Notes under the pieces: model-generated
What the model was told of the DNA's origin: nothing
What the model saw: only the letters and a program-made list of their open reading frames with translations
The model's database searches: none
In this document: piece by piece, positions 7,609 through 15,814 of the stretch
Layout of the letters: the number at the start of each line of letters is the position of its first letter
Numbering within the stretch: position 1 is the stretch's first letter
Program-made: the position numbers and the translations under genes
Assembly: GCA_050014815.1 (NCBI GenBank)
Contig: JBEKCP010000068.1
Span: 1 to 21,037, forward strand
Direction of reading: 5' to 3'
DNA: 21,037 nt
Source: JBEKCP01 sp050014815
Lineage (GTDB): Bacteria > Planctomycetota > Planctomycetia > Pirellulales > Thermoguttaceae

Positions 7609-9261
7609 ATGACAGGCAAAATGCTACCGAAGTTGGCATTGCAGATTCTCATTCTGCTCGTGCTCAGCGAAGCCTGTAGTCTGGCCGCGCCTCCCTACGT
7701 GCCGGAACCTCGCGAGGTCATCACCGCCCCTACGCCACACGTGCGTTTGCCGCCGGGATTGCTTTCGGGCGATGCCGAGACCAGCCAAGTCCTCAGATTG
7801 CCCGCCCTCGCCGAGAACCCGCAGCCGCCGCCGATCCAGCCGGCGCAACCCGCCGAATCGGACCAGGCGCTGCCCATCAACCTGGCCACGGCACTATGCT
7901 TATCGAACGCCCGGCCGCTGGTGATCGCCTTCGCGCAGGCAAGCGTTCAAGAAGCGGCTGCCCTGCTTCAGAACGCCAATGTCCTCTGGTTGCCGGACTT
8001 TAATTTGGGCACGGACTACTACCGTCACGACGGGATAGATCAGTCGACCGACGGCACGATGATCCGCGACCATAAGAACGCGCTTTCGGTGGGCGGCGGG
8101 GCGACCGTCTCGTTTGGCCTCACCGACGCCATTTTCAGGCCGCTGGCCGCCCGCCAGGTATTGGCCGCCCGCGAGTCGGACCTTCAGACGGCGCGGGACG
8201 GCGCCCTGCTGGCGGTTGCCACGGCGTACTTTGACGTGCAGCAGGCCCGCGGCACGTTGGCCGGCACCCTGGACGCCTTGGCCAGGGCCGACGAACTGGT
8301 CCGCAAGACTGCCGGCCTTGCCAAGGGGTTGGTGGCGCAAATCGAAGTTGACCGGGCGCGGGCCCTGTTGTTCGATTTGCGGGAGCAGGTGGCCGCATCG
8401 CGGGCCGATTGGCGCATCACCAGCGCCCGCCTCACCCGCGTGCTTCGCTTGAACCCCGGCGCGGTGGTCGTTCCCATGGAGCCGCCGCATCTTCAGGTAT
8501 CGCTCATCTCGCCCGGATTCAGAGTTGCCGATCTGGTTCCCGTCGGCCTGGCAAACCGCCCGGAATTGGCCTCGCGCCGCGCCTTGGTGCAGGCGAGCTT
8601 CGAGCGGGTGCGGCAGGAGCGATTGCGCCCCCTCCTTCCAAACGTGATCGTGGAGGGGCGGAACGGCCCCGGCGGCGCTTTTAACGGCAGCTTTTTCGGC
8701 GGCGGACCCGACGGCGGCCCGCAGCTTTACGCCGGTCGCTTCGACATGGACATGGGACTGGTCTGGACGCTCCAGAACCTGGGCGCGGGCAACAGGTCCC
8801 TGGTCCGCGCGCGGATCGCTGAAGAGCAGCAGGCCTCGATCGACTTCGCCGACGTCCAGGACCGCGTGGCGCAGGACGTGGTGCAAGCACATGCCCAACT
8901 GGAGGCGACGGCGGCCCAGGTGGACAACGCCATGACCGCAGTGAAAGAAGCGATCATCACCTACAACGGGACGTTGCGGGGCATCAGCGAAACCCGCGGC
9001 GCCGGCGACCTGCTGCAACTGGTAAACCGCCCGCAGGAGGCCGTTGCGGCACTTCAGCAGTTGAATCGGGCTTATGATCTCTACTTCGCGGCCGTCAACG
9101 GCTACAATCGCGCACAATTCCAACTCTATTGGGCCTTGGGCTATCCAGCCCGAATCCTTGTGTGCGACCATCCGGTGGGAGAGGTGCAACCGGTGGACAC
9201 CTCCCGGCCGCCGGGCATGGCCCCCGTCTGCCCCCACGTCCTTTCCTGCCCCTGCCCGTAA
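7609..9261 (+). CDS. TolC-family outer-membrane efflux channel
   Basis: 550 residues from the ATG at 7609, preceded by a GGGGGGCGG ribosome-like site; an ATG at 7621 is an alternative. The N-terminus is a signal peptide (hydrophobic LALQILILLVLSEA). A Pro-rich linker of about 60 residues follows, and then the two-fold OEP repeat: ALPINLATALCLSNARP begins the first half (typical 'L.eAi..Al..Np' motif) and LVPVGLANRPELASRRALV begins the second. Long amphipathic helices rich in Ala, Gln and Arg (QARGTLAGTLDALARADELV, DRVAQDVVQAHAQLEATAAQ) match the periplasmic tunnel; the ending FQLYWALGYPA is also typical. It should form the trimeric exit duct for an RND or ABC pump. The RND gene at the left edge is the only pump candidate in view, on the other strand. 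Confidence 0.92.
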   Translation: MTGKMLPKLALQILILLVLSEACSLAAPPYVPEPREVITAPTPHVRLPPGLLSGDAETSQVLRLPALAENPQPPPIQPAQPAESDQALPINLATALCLSNARPLVIAFAQASVQEAAALLQNANVLWLPDFNLGTDYYRHDGIDQSTDGTMIRDHKNALSVGGGATVSFGLTDAIFRPLAARQVLAARESDLQTARDGALLAVATAYFDVQQARGTLAGTLDALARADELVRKTAGLAKGLVAQIEVDRARALLFDLREQVAASRADWRITSARLTRVLRLNPGAVVVPMEPPHLQVSLISPGFRVADLVPVGLANRPELASRRALVQASFERVRQERLRPLLPNVIVEGRNGPGGAFNGSFFGGGPDGGPQLYAGRFDMDMGLVWTLQNLGAGNRSLVRARIAEEQQASIDFADVQDRVAQDVVQAHAQLEATAAQVDNAMTAVKEAIITYNGTLRGISETRGAGDLLQLVNRPQEAVAALQQLNRAYDLYFAAVNGYNRAQFQLYWALGYPARILVCDHPVGEVQPVDTSRPPGMAPVCPHVLSCPCP

Positions 9262-9303
9262 CGTCGTCCTTCTCTGGCGTTACTCGACCGCCCAGTCCGT
9301 GAC

Positions 9304-9324
9304 GGCGGCTCGGGATTCGCCGCC
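9304..9324 (+). terminator. Weak hairpin behind the TolC-like gene
   Basis: GGCGGC at 9304-9309 pairs with GCCGCC at 9319-9324 around a 9-nt loop, 42 bp after the TolC-like stop. No U-run follows. It is only a candidate end of transcription. Confidence 0.3.
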
Positions 9325-9326
9325 TC

Positions 9327-9380
9327 AAAGGGGACAGGCCCTTTTTCGCTGACACGAAAACTGGGACAGTCCCCGGATTC
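9327..9380. repeat. GGGGACAGTCCCC-type palindromic repeat (intergenic copy)
   Basis: AAAGGGGACAGGCCCTTTTT at 9326-9345 is followed by CTGGGACAGTCCCC at 9361-9374. Both resemble the GGGGACAGTCCCC arms of the element inside the gene at 12403, so this looks like a decayed copy of the same REP-like family. The remainder of the 543-bp gap up to the porin start (9381-9804) holds no gene I can support. One frame is open there in phase with the porin, but it has no ribosome site or signal peptide at its start. Confidence 0.6.
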
Positions 9381-9804
9381 GACTACGGCCCGGCACCGCC
9401 GCTCATTCCTCGGCAAACTCGATCATGTCCTGCGACTACCCGTTACCAAATTATTAGCATGTCGCATGTGAGGGTCAATGCCTTTTCTTGTTCAGTTTAT
9501 GCTTGACGTTCGGTTTCTCCGGCGCGCGCCATCTGGCGAAACCCTAGGGAAAAGGCGCTCCGCACTTTCGCCACGGCATGCACGATTTGTCGGTTGTGAC
9601 GGCTATAGCGCCCGCACAACGGGCATCGCCCCCAATTCAGCCAGGTTTCATTCGACGCTAACAAACGATAGGGCTAGAAAACACGATACGAGAATTGAGT
9701 TCCACACAACAGCACCCGGGATTTTCCGTATACCCGCCTCTGTTCGTGCGAGGGCATGTCCGCAGTCGGGCACGCAAAGCCACCTTCTAAAGGGAGTAGA
9801 ACCG

Positions 9805-11517
9805 ATGAAATGGATTTCCACGGCAACCTTGCTCATGGCCCTGGGCGTCGGACTGTCCGGCAGCCGGGCGACGGCCCAGCAGGCCAGCGACCAGCAAGGG
9901 ATGGACGATGTCCGCGCTCGTCTTGAGCAGCAGGACAGGCAGATTCAGCAACTTCAGGCCCAGTTGGCGGCTTTTCAGCCGGGCACGATGGCAACGTCGG
10001 CCGCCTACGCACCCCCGGAGGCCGGCATGGCGACTCCCGCTGCGCCCGCCGGCCCGCCCCCCTGCGCCGTGGTCGGCAGCGATCTGAGCCTCAAGGCCAG
10101 CCTGAAAGACGGCTTGTTCCTGTGGTTCGAGACGCCCAACAAGGACTTCACCATGCACCTGGGCGGCTGGATGCAATATGACAACGTTTTTTGGGGCGAG
10201 TCTCCCCTCTTGAAGAGCAATGCCCAGGGGGCGACCGCGGCCGGCAAGCCCGTTTACGCCAGCGCCCCGGCACAGGACGTGATGACGGGAACCGCCGTAG
10301 GCGGCTTCCCTCTCCAGGACGGCACGTACTTCCGCCGCATCCGCCCGTTTGCCGAGGGCACGTTCTGGGAATTCGGCGAGTACCGCCTCATTCTGGCCCT
10401 CGAGAACAATACCTTGAACACGTCCGGGCTCGATGAATTCTGGGTGGGTGCAACGAAGATCCCCGTGATCGGGACCTGCCGCGTCGGACACGTCAAGACC
10501 CCGATGGGTCTGGAAGGCGACATGACGGCCTCCAGCCGTTGCATGACCTTCATGGAACGGTCCTCGTACTCCCAGGCCATCGAGTTGGACCAGAACTTCG
10601 TCACCGGCATCTGGTGCAGCAACAACTACCTTGACCAGCACGCAACGTTGACCTACTCGGTCTTTCGCACCGACCAAACGGCCTCGACCGGCGCTTTCTT
10701 CGGCACCGACCAGTGGGGCTGGCAAACCCGCTTCACGGCCTTGCCCATCTACGAGGACGAAGGCCGGCACCTGCTGCACATGGGCGTTTCCGGCGGATGG
10801 CGGAGTGGAGCGGCCACCGGCAGCATCACTGGCCCGTACACGCAAACCCTGGCGTCCCGGGCCGAACTCCGCGACGACGTTCCCGGCACCGGCGCAACGA
10901 ACGCCGACAACAACAAGTTCGTCAGCACCGGCGTCATCGAGACCAACAACGACTACCTGTTGGGCACCGAATTCCTGTACATCCGCGGGCCCCTGTCGTT
11001 CCAGGGCGAATACGGATGGAACTTCTGCGACAACGTCATAGGCGCCAATCCGGGCGCGACATTCGCCGCGACCCGCACTCCGCCTGGAAACTACGTCTTC
11101 AGCGGCGGGTATCTCCAAGTGGCGTACATGCTGACCGGCGAGAACCGCGCCTACGACAGGAAATACGGCACTCTGGCCAGGGAATACCTCGGCCATGCCG
11201 GTCCCAACAGCCCCGCCTGGTTCTTCCGGGACGAGAACGGCTGCCTGGTCTGGACTCCGGGCGCCTGGGAAGTTGCCGCGAGATTCTCGTACACGGACCT
11301 CAACTCCGGCAGCGGAACCGGCAAGGTGCAGGGCGGCATCGAGGACGGCTTTACCCTCGCCCTGAACTGGTACCTGAACACCAATTTGACCGTCATGTGC
11401 GATTACGTTCACAACAATCGCGAGAGCGTCCCGACTATCACCCCCGTCTCCGCCGCCACCAGCGCGTTCCCCGGCCACGTGGACGGCTTCGGAGCCAGGG
11501 TGCAGTTTCAATTCTAA
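9805..11517 (+). CDS. Porin_O_P-like outer-membrane beta-barrel protein
   Basis: 570 residues; the start is set by AGGGAG 9 nt upstream of ATG 9805 and by a signal peptide right after it (MKWISTATLLMALGVGLSG, cleavage near ATA-QQ). A short coiled coil (DDVRARLEQQDRQIQQLQAQ) and a Pro/Ala linker precede the barrel. The barrel is rich in alternating aromatic strands: FTMHLGGWMQYDNVFW, TYFRRIRPFAEGTFWEFGEY, WVGATKIPVIGTCRVGHVKTP, YVFSGGYLQVAYMLTGENR. It ends in a terminal aromatic strand (VQFQF), as outer-membrane barrels do. The coiled coil plus barrel resembles phosphate-selective porin O/P homologues; phosphate specificity is not shown by the sequence. The Cys-rich gene starts 53 bp downstream, with one shared terminator, so an operon is likely. 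Confidence 0.9.
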   Translation: MKWISTATLLMALGVGLSGSRATAQQASDQQGMDDVRARLEQQDRQIQQLQAQLAAFQPGTMATSAAYAPPEAGMATPAAPAGPPPCAVVGSDLSLKASLKDGLFLWFETPNKDFTMHLGGWMQYDNVFWGESPLLKSNAQGATAAGKPVYASAPAQDVMTGTAVGGFPLQDGTYFRRIRPFAEGTFWEFGEYRLILALENNTLNTSGLDEFWVGATKIPVIGTCRVGHVKTPMGLEGDMTASSRCMTFMERSSYSQAIELDQNFVTGIWCSNNYLDQHATLTYSVFRTDQTASTGAFFGTDQWGWQTRFTALPIYEDEGRHLLHMGVSGGWRSGAATGSITGPYTQTLASRAELRDDVPGTGATNADNNKFVSTGVIETNNDYLLGTEFLYIRGPLSFQGEYGWNFCDNVIGANPGATFAATRTPPGNYVFSGGYLQVAYMLTGENRAYDRKYGTLAREYLGHAGPNSPAWFFRDENGCLVWTPGAWEVAARFSYTDLNSGSGTGKVQGGIEDGFTLALNWYLNTNLTVMCDYVHNNRESVPTITPVSAATSAFPGHVDGFGARVQFQF

Positions 11518-11570
11518 CAACCAGGCGCAACGGACCTAAGTGCGCATAATTCTCACAGGAGACAATTGCA

Positions 11571-12152
11571 ATGAATAGGTATCTCTTCGGATTGATCGGA
11601 ATCGCCTTGCTGGGGGCCAGCCCCCTGCTGGGGCAAACCGCCACGTGCGGCGGCGAAGGCGCCTGCTCGACGGGATCGGGCTGCAACGCCTGCTGCGATT
11701 GCTGCCCGCACTGCGGCTGCAAGCTTGTCCCGCAATGCCACATTTACTGCACGACGAAGAAGGTCACGGAGTACAAGTACACTTGCTGCTGCGAAGACAA
11801 GTGCCTGTTGTGCCCTTCGTGTCGCTGCTCGAAGTGCTGCGATAATTGCGCCGGTTCCGGCGGCTGTGCCACTGGCGGCGACACCTCGAACAACGGTTGC
11901 CAGGAGTGCTGCGGCAAGTGCAAGGTTTGCGAGGTGAAAAAGCTGATAAAGTGCCCGTGCGTCAAGGAAGTGCCGGTGCGCCAGTGCACGGTCGAGTGGG
12001 TGTGCCCGAAGTGCGGCAATTGCGGCGAGGGCGGATCGACCTCGGCCCCCGCTGCGGCGCCTTCCGCCCCGGCCCCCGGCCTGCCGCCCCCGCCGAAGAG
12101 CACGGGCTTGGCGCCCCGCCTGTCGGGTAGCGGCCTCGTCCAGTTGCCCTGA
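11571..12152 (+). CDS. Secreted cysteine-rich protein of unknown function
   Basis: 193 residues, start fixed by an AGGAGA ribosome site 7-8 nt upstream. An N-terminal signal peptide (MNRYLFGLIGIALLGASPLLG) is followed by a mature region in which I count 33 cysteines within about 140 residues, many as CC or CxxC pairs (CNACCDCCPHCGC, CCCEDKCLLCPSCRCSKCC, CQECCGKCKVC). The last 40 residues are an Ala/Pro-rich tail. The pattern could reflect a disulfide-dense wall or surface protein, or metal binding; the sequence alone cannot decide, and I recognise no named family with certainty. It is probably co-transcribed with the porin 53 bp upstream and ends in a strong terminator. Confidence 0.85.
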   Translation: MNRYLFGLIGIALLGASPLLGQTATCGGEGACSTGSGCNACCDCCPHCGCKLVPQCHIYCTTKKVTEYKYTCCCEDKCLLCPSCRCSKCCDNCAGSGGCATGGDTSNNGCQECCGKCKVCEVKKLIKCPCVKEVPVRQCTVEWVCPKCGNCGEGGSTSAPAAAPSAPAPGLPPPPKSTGLAPRLSGSGLVQLP

Positions 12153-12183
12153 GTGATCGTTGAACCCTTCTTGGCGTTTGTAA

Positions 12184-12224
12184 GACCGGCCGCCGGCGTT
12201 TTCGCTGGCGGCCGGTCGCTTTTC
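12184..12224 (+). terminator. Rho-independent terminator of the porin/Cys-rich operon
   Basis: GACCGGCCGCC at 12184-12194 pairs with GGCGGCCGGTC at 12207-12217; the stem continues inward to about 15 bp around a TTTT loop and is followed by GCTTTTCT. It lies 32 bp after the Cys-rich stop codon. Between here and 12402 I see no gene. Confidence 0.8.
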
Positions 12225-12402
12225 TGGGGCCCCTTCCGTTCTGTCACTTTCGCTCAAGAGCCCGCGTGTTGTAACCGATATATCAGGTACATCTTGCCCA
12301 GTTTATCAGAGTCCGTGATCGGGGACTCCGTACTCATTGTTTCTCTCTGGGTGGACCAAGGCGGTCGGGCGTTGCCGACGATGGAGTCACGGGTCGTATT
12401 TC

Positions 12403-15312
12403 ATGATGAACAGACGTTTTGCTTTGGTCGGGCTTCTGCTGATGGGTTCGGGTGCCTGCGCCTTGATCTACCAGGTGACATGGCTGCGTGAGTTGAGACT
12501 TGTCTTCGGCAGCACGACGGCGGCGTCGGCGGCGGTGTTGGCGATCTTCATGGGCGGCCTGGGAATGGGAAATGCCCTGCTGGGCCGGCGGGCCGATTCG
12601 CAATCGAGCCCGCTGGCCTTCTATGCCTTGCTGGAAGGCCTGATCGCGATCGCCGTGGGCCTGAGCCCGTGGCTGATTGACGCCGCTGGTGCGCTCTACA
12701 TCGCTTTCGGCGGGCAGACGGCTCTTGGCGCGTTTGGCGCCACCACAGTCAGGTTGGTGCTTTCAGCCCTCATTCTCCTGGCGCCGACTTTGCTCATGGG
12801 CGGAACGCTGCCGGCGGCGGTCGCCGCGGTAACCACGCCCGAAGACCAGAACCGCCGCGCGGTGGCGGCCCTGTACGGCGTGAATACGCTGGGCGCCGTC
12901 GGAGGCGCGATGGCCAGCACGTTTCTCATGCTGCCGGCGCTCGGCACGCGGTTTACGCTCTGGTCCGCCTGCATGGTGAACGCCGGTGTATCCGCCTGCG
13001 CCTGGCTCTTGTCGCGGCATCGGTTTGCGGAGGTAAAAAGGGGACAGTCCCCATTTGCCGGAACGGCCCGGAGGCGGGCACCATGCTGGCATGGTCGTCG
13101 CACAAATGGGGACTGTCCCCTTTTTTCCGGCCTGGCGAAACCATCGGCCAGAAGGAAGGTCGCGAAAGAGCGGAAGCACCCGGCCGGCGCCGGCGAGGAC
13201 CTTCCCCATCCGATCCACGTGTATACCGCCGCGGGAATCGTGGGGTTTGCGTTCATGTTGATGGAGCTGGTGTGGTACCGCATGCTCGCGCCCATTCTCG
13301 GCGGCACGACCTATACGTTCGGGCTGATTCTCTCGGTGGCGTTGCTGGGGATCGGGCTGGGCGGGGCACTGTATCCGGCGTGTTTTCGCGGCAGACGGCC
13401 AAGCTTGCAGAGTCTCTCCCTGACGTGCGGTCTGGAAGCAATGTTCCTGGGCGTCCCCTTTGCCCTGGGGGATCGATTGGCGATTGCCGCGGCGATGCTG
13501 CACGAGTCGAACCGGGCGGGCTTTCCGGGCGCAGTATTGGGCTGGTCGGCGATCGCACTTGTCGTCGTTCTGCCCGCCTCGATCCTGAGCGGCGTGCAGT
13601 TCGCCCTCTTGATCGCGCTCCGAGGCCGCGGCGACAAGGACGTGGGACGGCAAGTGGGCTCCACGTACGCCTTCAATACGATGGGCGGCATTCTCGGATC
13701 GCTGGCCGGCGGATTCGGGTTGATACCGCTCTTGTCTGCGGTGGGTGCATGGCGAGCCGTGGGGATCACGCTGGCAGGCCTGTGTGCGTATCTCGCGGTG
13801 GTCGCCGCGCGGGCCCAACGGCAGAGACGCAGTAGTCTGGCTCCCCTGGGCATCGGCATCATTGCCCTCTTGCTGCTGACGTTCACCGGCCCCACGGCCA
13901 TGTGGCGGCATGGCGACATCGGCGCGGGCCGCGCCCGGCTTCCCAAACCGTGGACGGAAAACGCCAAAATCACTTGGGAAAACGCGCAGCGACGCGGAAT
14001 CGTCTGGGAGGCCGACGGCGTCGAGGCGGGCGTGGCCATCGCTGTGGAAAGCGGCCTCTCGTTCATGGTCAACGGAAAGTGCGACGGCAACGCCATTGGT
14101 GATGCGCCCACGCAGATGTGCCTGGGCATATTGCCCGCCGCCCTGCACCCGGATCCCAAGACCTGTTTCGTCGTCGGGCTGGGAACAGGCGAGACGGCAG
14201 GCTGGTTGGGAAAGATCCCCTCAGTCCAGCGCGTCGACGCCGTCGAGATCGAGCCGGCGCTAAACGAAATGGTCCGCCGCTGCGCCGCCGTCAACGGCGA
14301 CGTGCTCAATAACCCGAAGGTCCACGTCATTTACAACGACGCTCGCGAAGTGCTGCTGACCAACCGGCAAACGTACGATATCATCGCCTCCGAGCCGTCG
14401 AACCCGTATCGGGCCGGAATTGCCAATCTCTTCACGCGGGAGTTCTACCAGGCTGCCGGCCGGCGTCTCAACGAGGGCGGCCTGTTCATCCAGTGGTTGC
14501 AGGCCTACGAGACCGACGAGACGACCGTCTTTACGGTCTTTGCAACGCTGAAGTCGGCGTTCGAGCACGTTGAGATCTGGCAGTCCAAGAATGACGACAT
14601 GCTCCTGCTCTGCTCCAAAGAGCCGTTTTCCTACACCGCGGAAGGACTTCGCCGGCGGATTGCCGAGGAACCCTACCGCACCGCCCTGGCCGTGGCCTGG
14701 CGGGCTGCGGAGATGGAAGGCTTGCTTGCACGCTACGTAGCGGGCGAACGATTGGTCGACGAGGCGAGCCGGAACTACGCGCGCTCGCTGAACACCGACG
14801 ACCACAATCGCATCGAGTACGGTTTTGCCCGCACGCTCGGGCGCCCCGGCGGCTTCTCCTTGGCCAGGCTCCATGAGCGGGCGGTCTCGCTTCAGTCGCA
14901 CCGGCCGGCGTGCCCTTTTGAGGGCGTCGATTGGGAAGGCGTCGAGGACGAGAGGGCCGCAATGTCGGTCCTCGCGCAAGTGGTTCCCGACGTTCGCGAG
15001 GCGAGCGCGGGCCGGGCGGCACGCATCAGGGCGTGGACGCGCTACCTGGCGGGCGACTATTCGGGCATGGTCCGCCAGTGGGAATCGCAACCCCGCCAGG
15101 CCCGCTACTCCACGGAGACCGCCCTTCTGGCGCTGGCTTATGCTGGCGGAGCAATTGCGGAGCTTCAACCCGCGAGAAGCGGAAATGATCCGGGGCATCT
15201 TCCTGCTCGCCCGGGGACGCAGGCACGAAGCCTCCCAGACGCTTGCAAAGGCACTTGTCGGGCTCAGGCAAGATCCATGGCCGGTGTTCGACCTGACGCA
15301 CAAGGCGATTGA
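12403..15312 (+). CDS. MFS-type membrane protein fused to a spermidine-synthase-like domain; 3' end frameshifted
   Basis: Integral membrane protein of the 'fused MFS/spermidine synthase' kind. I chose the ATG at 12403, where the first helix (RRFALVGLLLMGSGACALI) begins; no strong ribosome site supports any start. Residues 1-200 hold about six helices, including LLMGGTLPAAVAAV and ALYGVNTLGAVGGAMAS. The palindromic insert occupies about 212-241, and a second helix set runs to about 500. The C-terminal domain is an aminopropyltransferase-like Rossmann fold: CFVVGLGTGETAGWL (~590), DAVEIEPAL, VIYNDAREVLL and DIIASEPSNPYRAG. Substrate is unknown, and such fusions are not proven polyamine synthases. 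After about residue 915 the frame degenerates into Arg/Pro-rich sequence, and the real continuation is found in frame +1 up to 15616. With one base removed, the full product would be about 1070 residues. Confidence 0.9.
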   Translation: MMNRRFALVGLLLMGSGACALIYQVTWLRELRLVFGSTTAASAAVLAIFMGGLGMGNALLGRRADSQSSPLAFYALLEGLIAIAVGLSPWLIDAAGALYIAFGGQTALGAFGATTVRLVLSALILLAPTLLMGGTLPAAVAAVTTPEDQNRRAVAALYGVNTLGAVGGAMASTFLMLPALGTRFTLWSACMVNAGVSACAWLLSRHRFAEVKRGQSPFAGTARRRAPCWHGRRTNGDCPLFSGLAKPSARRKVAKERKHPAGAGEDLPHPIHVYTAAGIVGFAFMLMELVWYRMLAPILGGTTYTFGLILSVALLGIGLGGALYPACFRGRRPSLQSLSLTCGLEAMFLGVPFALGDRLAIAAAMLHESNRAGFPGAVLGWSAIALVVVLPASILSGVQFALLIALRGRGDKDVGRQVGSTYAFNTMGGILGSLAGGFGLIPLLSAVGAWRAVGITLAGLCAYLAVVAARAQRQRRSSLAPLGIGIIALLLLTFTGPTAMWRHGDIGAGRARLPKPWTENAKITWENAQRRGIVWEADGVEAGVAIAVESGLSFMVNGKCDGNAIGDAPTQMCLGILPAALHPDPKTCFVVGLGTGETAGWLGKIPSVQRVDAVEIEPALNEMVRRCAAVNGDVLNNPKVHVIYNDAREVLLTNRQTYDIIASEPSNPYRAGIANLFTREFYQAAGRRLNEGGLFIQWLQAYETDETTVFTVFATLKSAFEHVEIWQSKNDDMLLLCSKEPFSYTAEGLRRRIAEEPYRTALAVAWRAAEMEGLLARYVAGERLVDEASRNYARSLNTDDHNRIEYGFARTLGRPGGFSLARLHERAVSLQSHRPACPFEGVDWEGVEDERAAMSVLAQVVPDVREASAGRAARIRAWTRYLAGDYSGMVRQWESQPRQARYSTETALLALAYAGGAIAELQPARSGNDPGHLPARPGTQARSLPDACKGTCRAQARSMAGVRPDAQGD
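13035..13125. repeat. Palindromic REP-like element inserted in frame inside a gene
   Basis: Two perfect 23-bp inverted arms, 13035-13057 (AAAAAGGGGACAGTCCCC then ATTTG) and 13103-13125 (its reverse complement), enclose a 45-bp spacer with a small palindrome CCATGCTGGCATGG. Each arm carries the near-palindrome GGGGACAGTCCCC. The element lies in the loop between the two helix sets of the membrane protein and is translated as KRGQSPF...NGDCPLF without a stop. The same peptides appear on the opposite strand because the element is symmetric. Confidence 0.85.
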
Positions 15313-15616
15313 AGTGGCGGCAGGAGTGGCGCTAAGCGATCCAACCTGCGCGCCGGAATTGTTGCAAGCGTTGAAAGAGCCGTTCGCCGCGTCGTATGCC
15401 GACGACCAGAGAAGGGTGGCCGCATGCCTGGTTGCTTCTCAAGTCGCTCCGCAGGATAGGGTTCTCGTAGTGGAAAGTTACGAACCGAACGTGCCTTGGG
15501 AACTCGCGTTCCTCAAGCTGCGAGCGGACGCCTACGGCCAGACCCGGCACCGGCTGGCCGGAAAAGCCCGATCCGACCTCGCACTCTTCCTGCAAAACGA
15601 TTCTGCCCGAAGATAA
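15140..15616 (+). pseudogene. Displaced C-terminal part of the MFS/spermidine-synthase protein
   Basis: This frame continues the upstream protein naturally. The fused reading would be ...LALAYA then EQLRSFNPREAEMIRG, with helical repeats typical of such tails (FLLARGRRHEASQTLAKALV, AAGVALSDPTCAPELLQAL) and a stop at 15616. Frame 1 gives only low-complexity Arg/Pro/Gly sequence here. The shift is one base, most simply an extra G in GCTGGCGGAGC at about 15142-15152. It may be a true indel or a sequencing/assembly error. It could also start by itself at the ATG at 15140, but no ribosome site supports that. Confidence 0.7.
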
Positions 15617-15661
15617 TCTTGACTGCCGCATTTGACAGGGCCGGTCCCGCAGGTCAAGATT
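15615..15661 (+). terminator. Hairpin at the stop codon of the MFS/spermidine-synthase gene
   Basis: AATCTTGAC at 15615-15623 pairs perfectly with GTCAAGATT at 15653-15661, with TGC/GCA extending the stem past one bulged G. It begins within the stop codon at 15616, so it should end or protect the transcript. No U-run follows. Its position supports 15616 as the true gene end. Confidence 0.45.
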
Positions 15662-15728
15662 GACGACGTTGTGCGGCCCTGCCGACGTGGCCCCGTCCCC
15701 TTGCACAGCGCCGATGCAGAAAACGCGC

Positions 15729-15752
15729 ATTAGTGGGGGGATTAGTGGGGGG
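15729..15752. repeat. 12-bp perfect tandem repeat ATTAGTGGGGGG x2
   Basis: Two adjoining copies of ATTAGTGGGGGG occupy 15729-15740 and 15741-15752. The sequence lies just outside the tRNA fragment, on what I take to be the chromosomal side of the junction. Function unknown; it might be a recombinase arm site or chance slippage. Confidence 0.7.
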
Positions 15753-15759
15753 AATTGAA

Positions 15760-15790
15760 GAAGCTCCGAGACCTTGGGCCCCGGAGCTTC
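15760..15790 (-). terminator. Hairpin downstream of the tRNA fragment
   Basis: GAAGCTCCG at 15760-15768 pairs with CGGAGCTTC at 15782-15790. Read on the minus strand it lies about 40 nt beyond the 3' end of the tRNA fragment and is followed by TTCAATTCC. It could be the original terminator of the tRNA gene, kept at the insertion site. Confidence 0.45.
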
Positions 15791-15814
15791 CGATTCTAAA
15801 TGCCTTGACCGTAA

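Noticed and set aside
9478..9804. In-frame N-terminal extension of the porin
   Set aside because: No ribosome site or signal peptide at its start; the ATG at 9805 has both.
9787..11520. Minus-strand frame of 577 codons over the porin
   Set aside because: Low-complexity Ala/Gly/Val/Arg shadow of the porin gene.
13035..13125. CRISPR or intrinsic terminator interpretation of the inverted repeat
   Set aside because: Only two arms in inverted orientation, no regular direct repeats or spacers, and it lies inside an open gene; a dispersed palindromic element fits better.
12763..14148. Minus-strand frame of 461 codons over the MFS/spermidine-synthase gene
   Set aside because: Arg/Gln/His-rich antisense product without a domain; it crosses the symmetric repeat and therefore shows the same short peptides.
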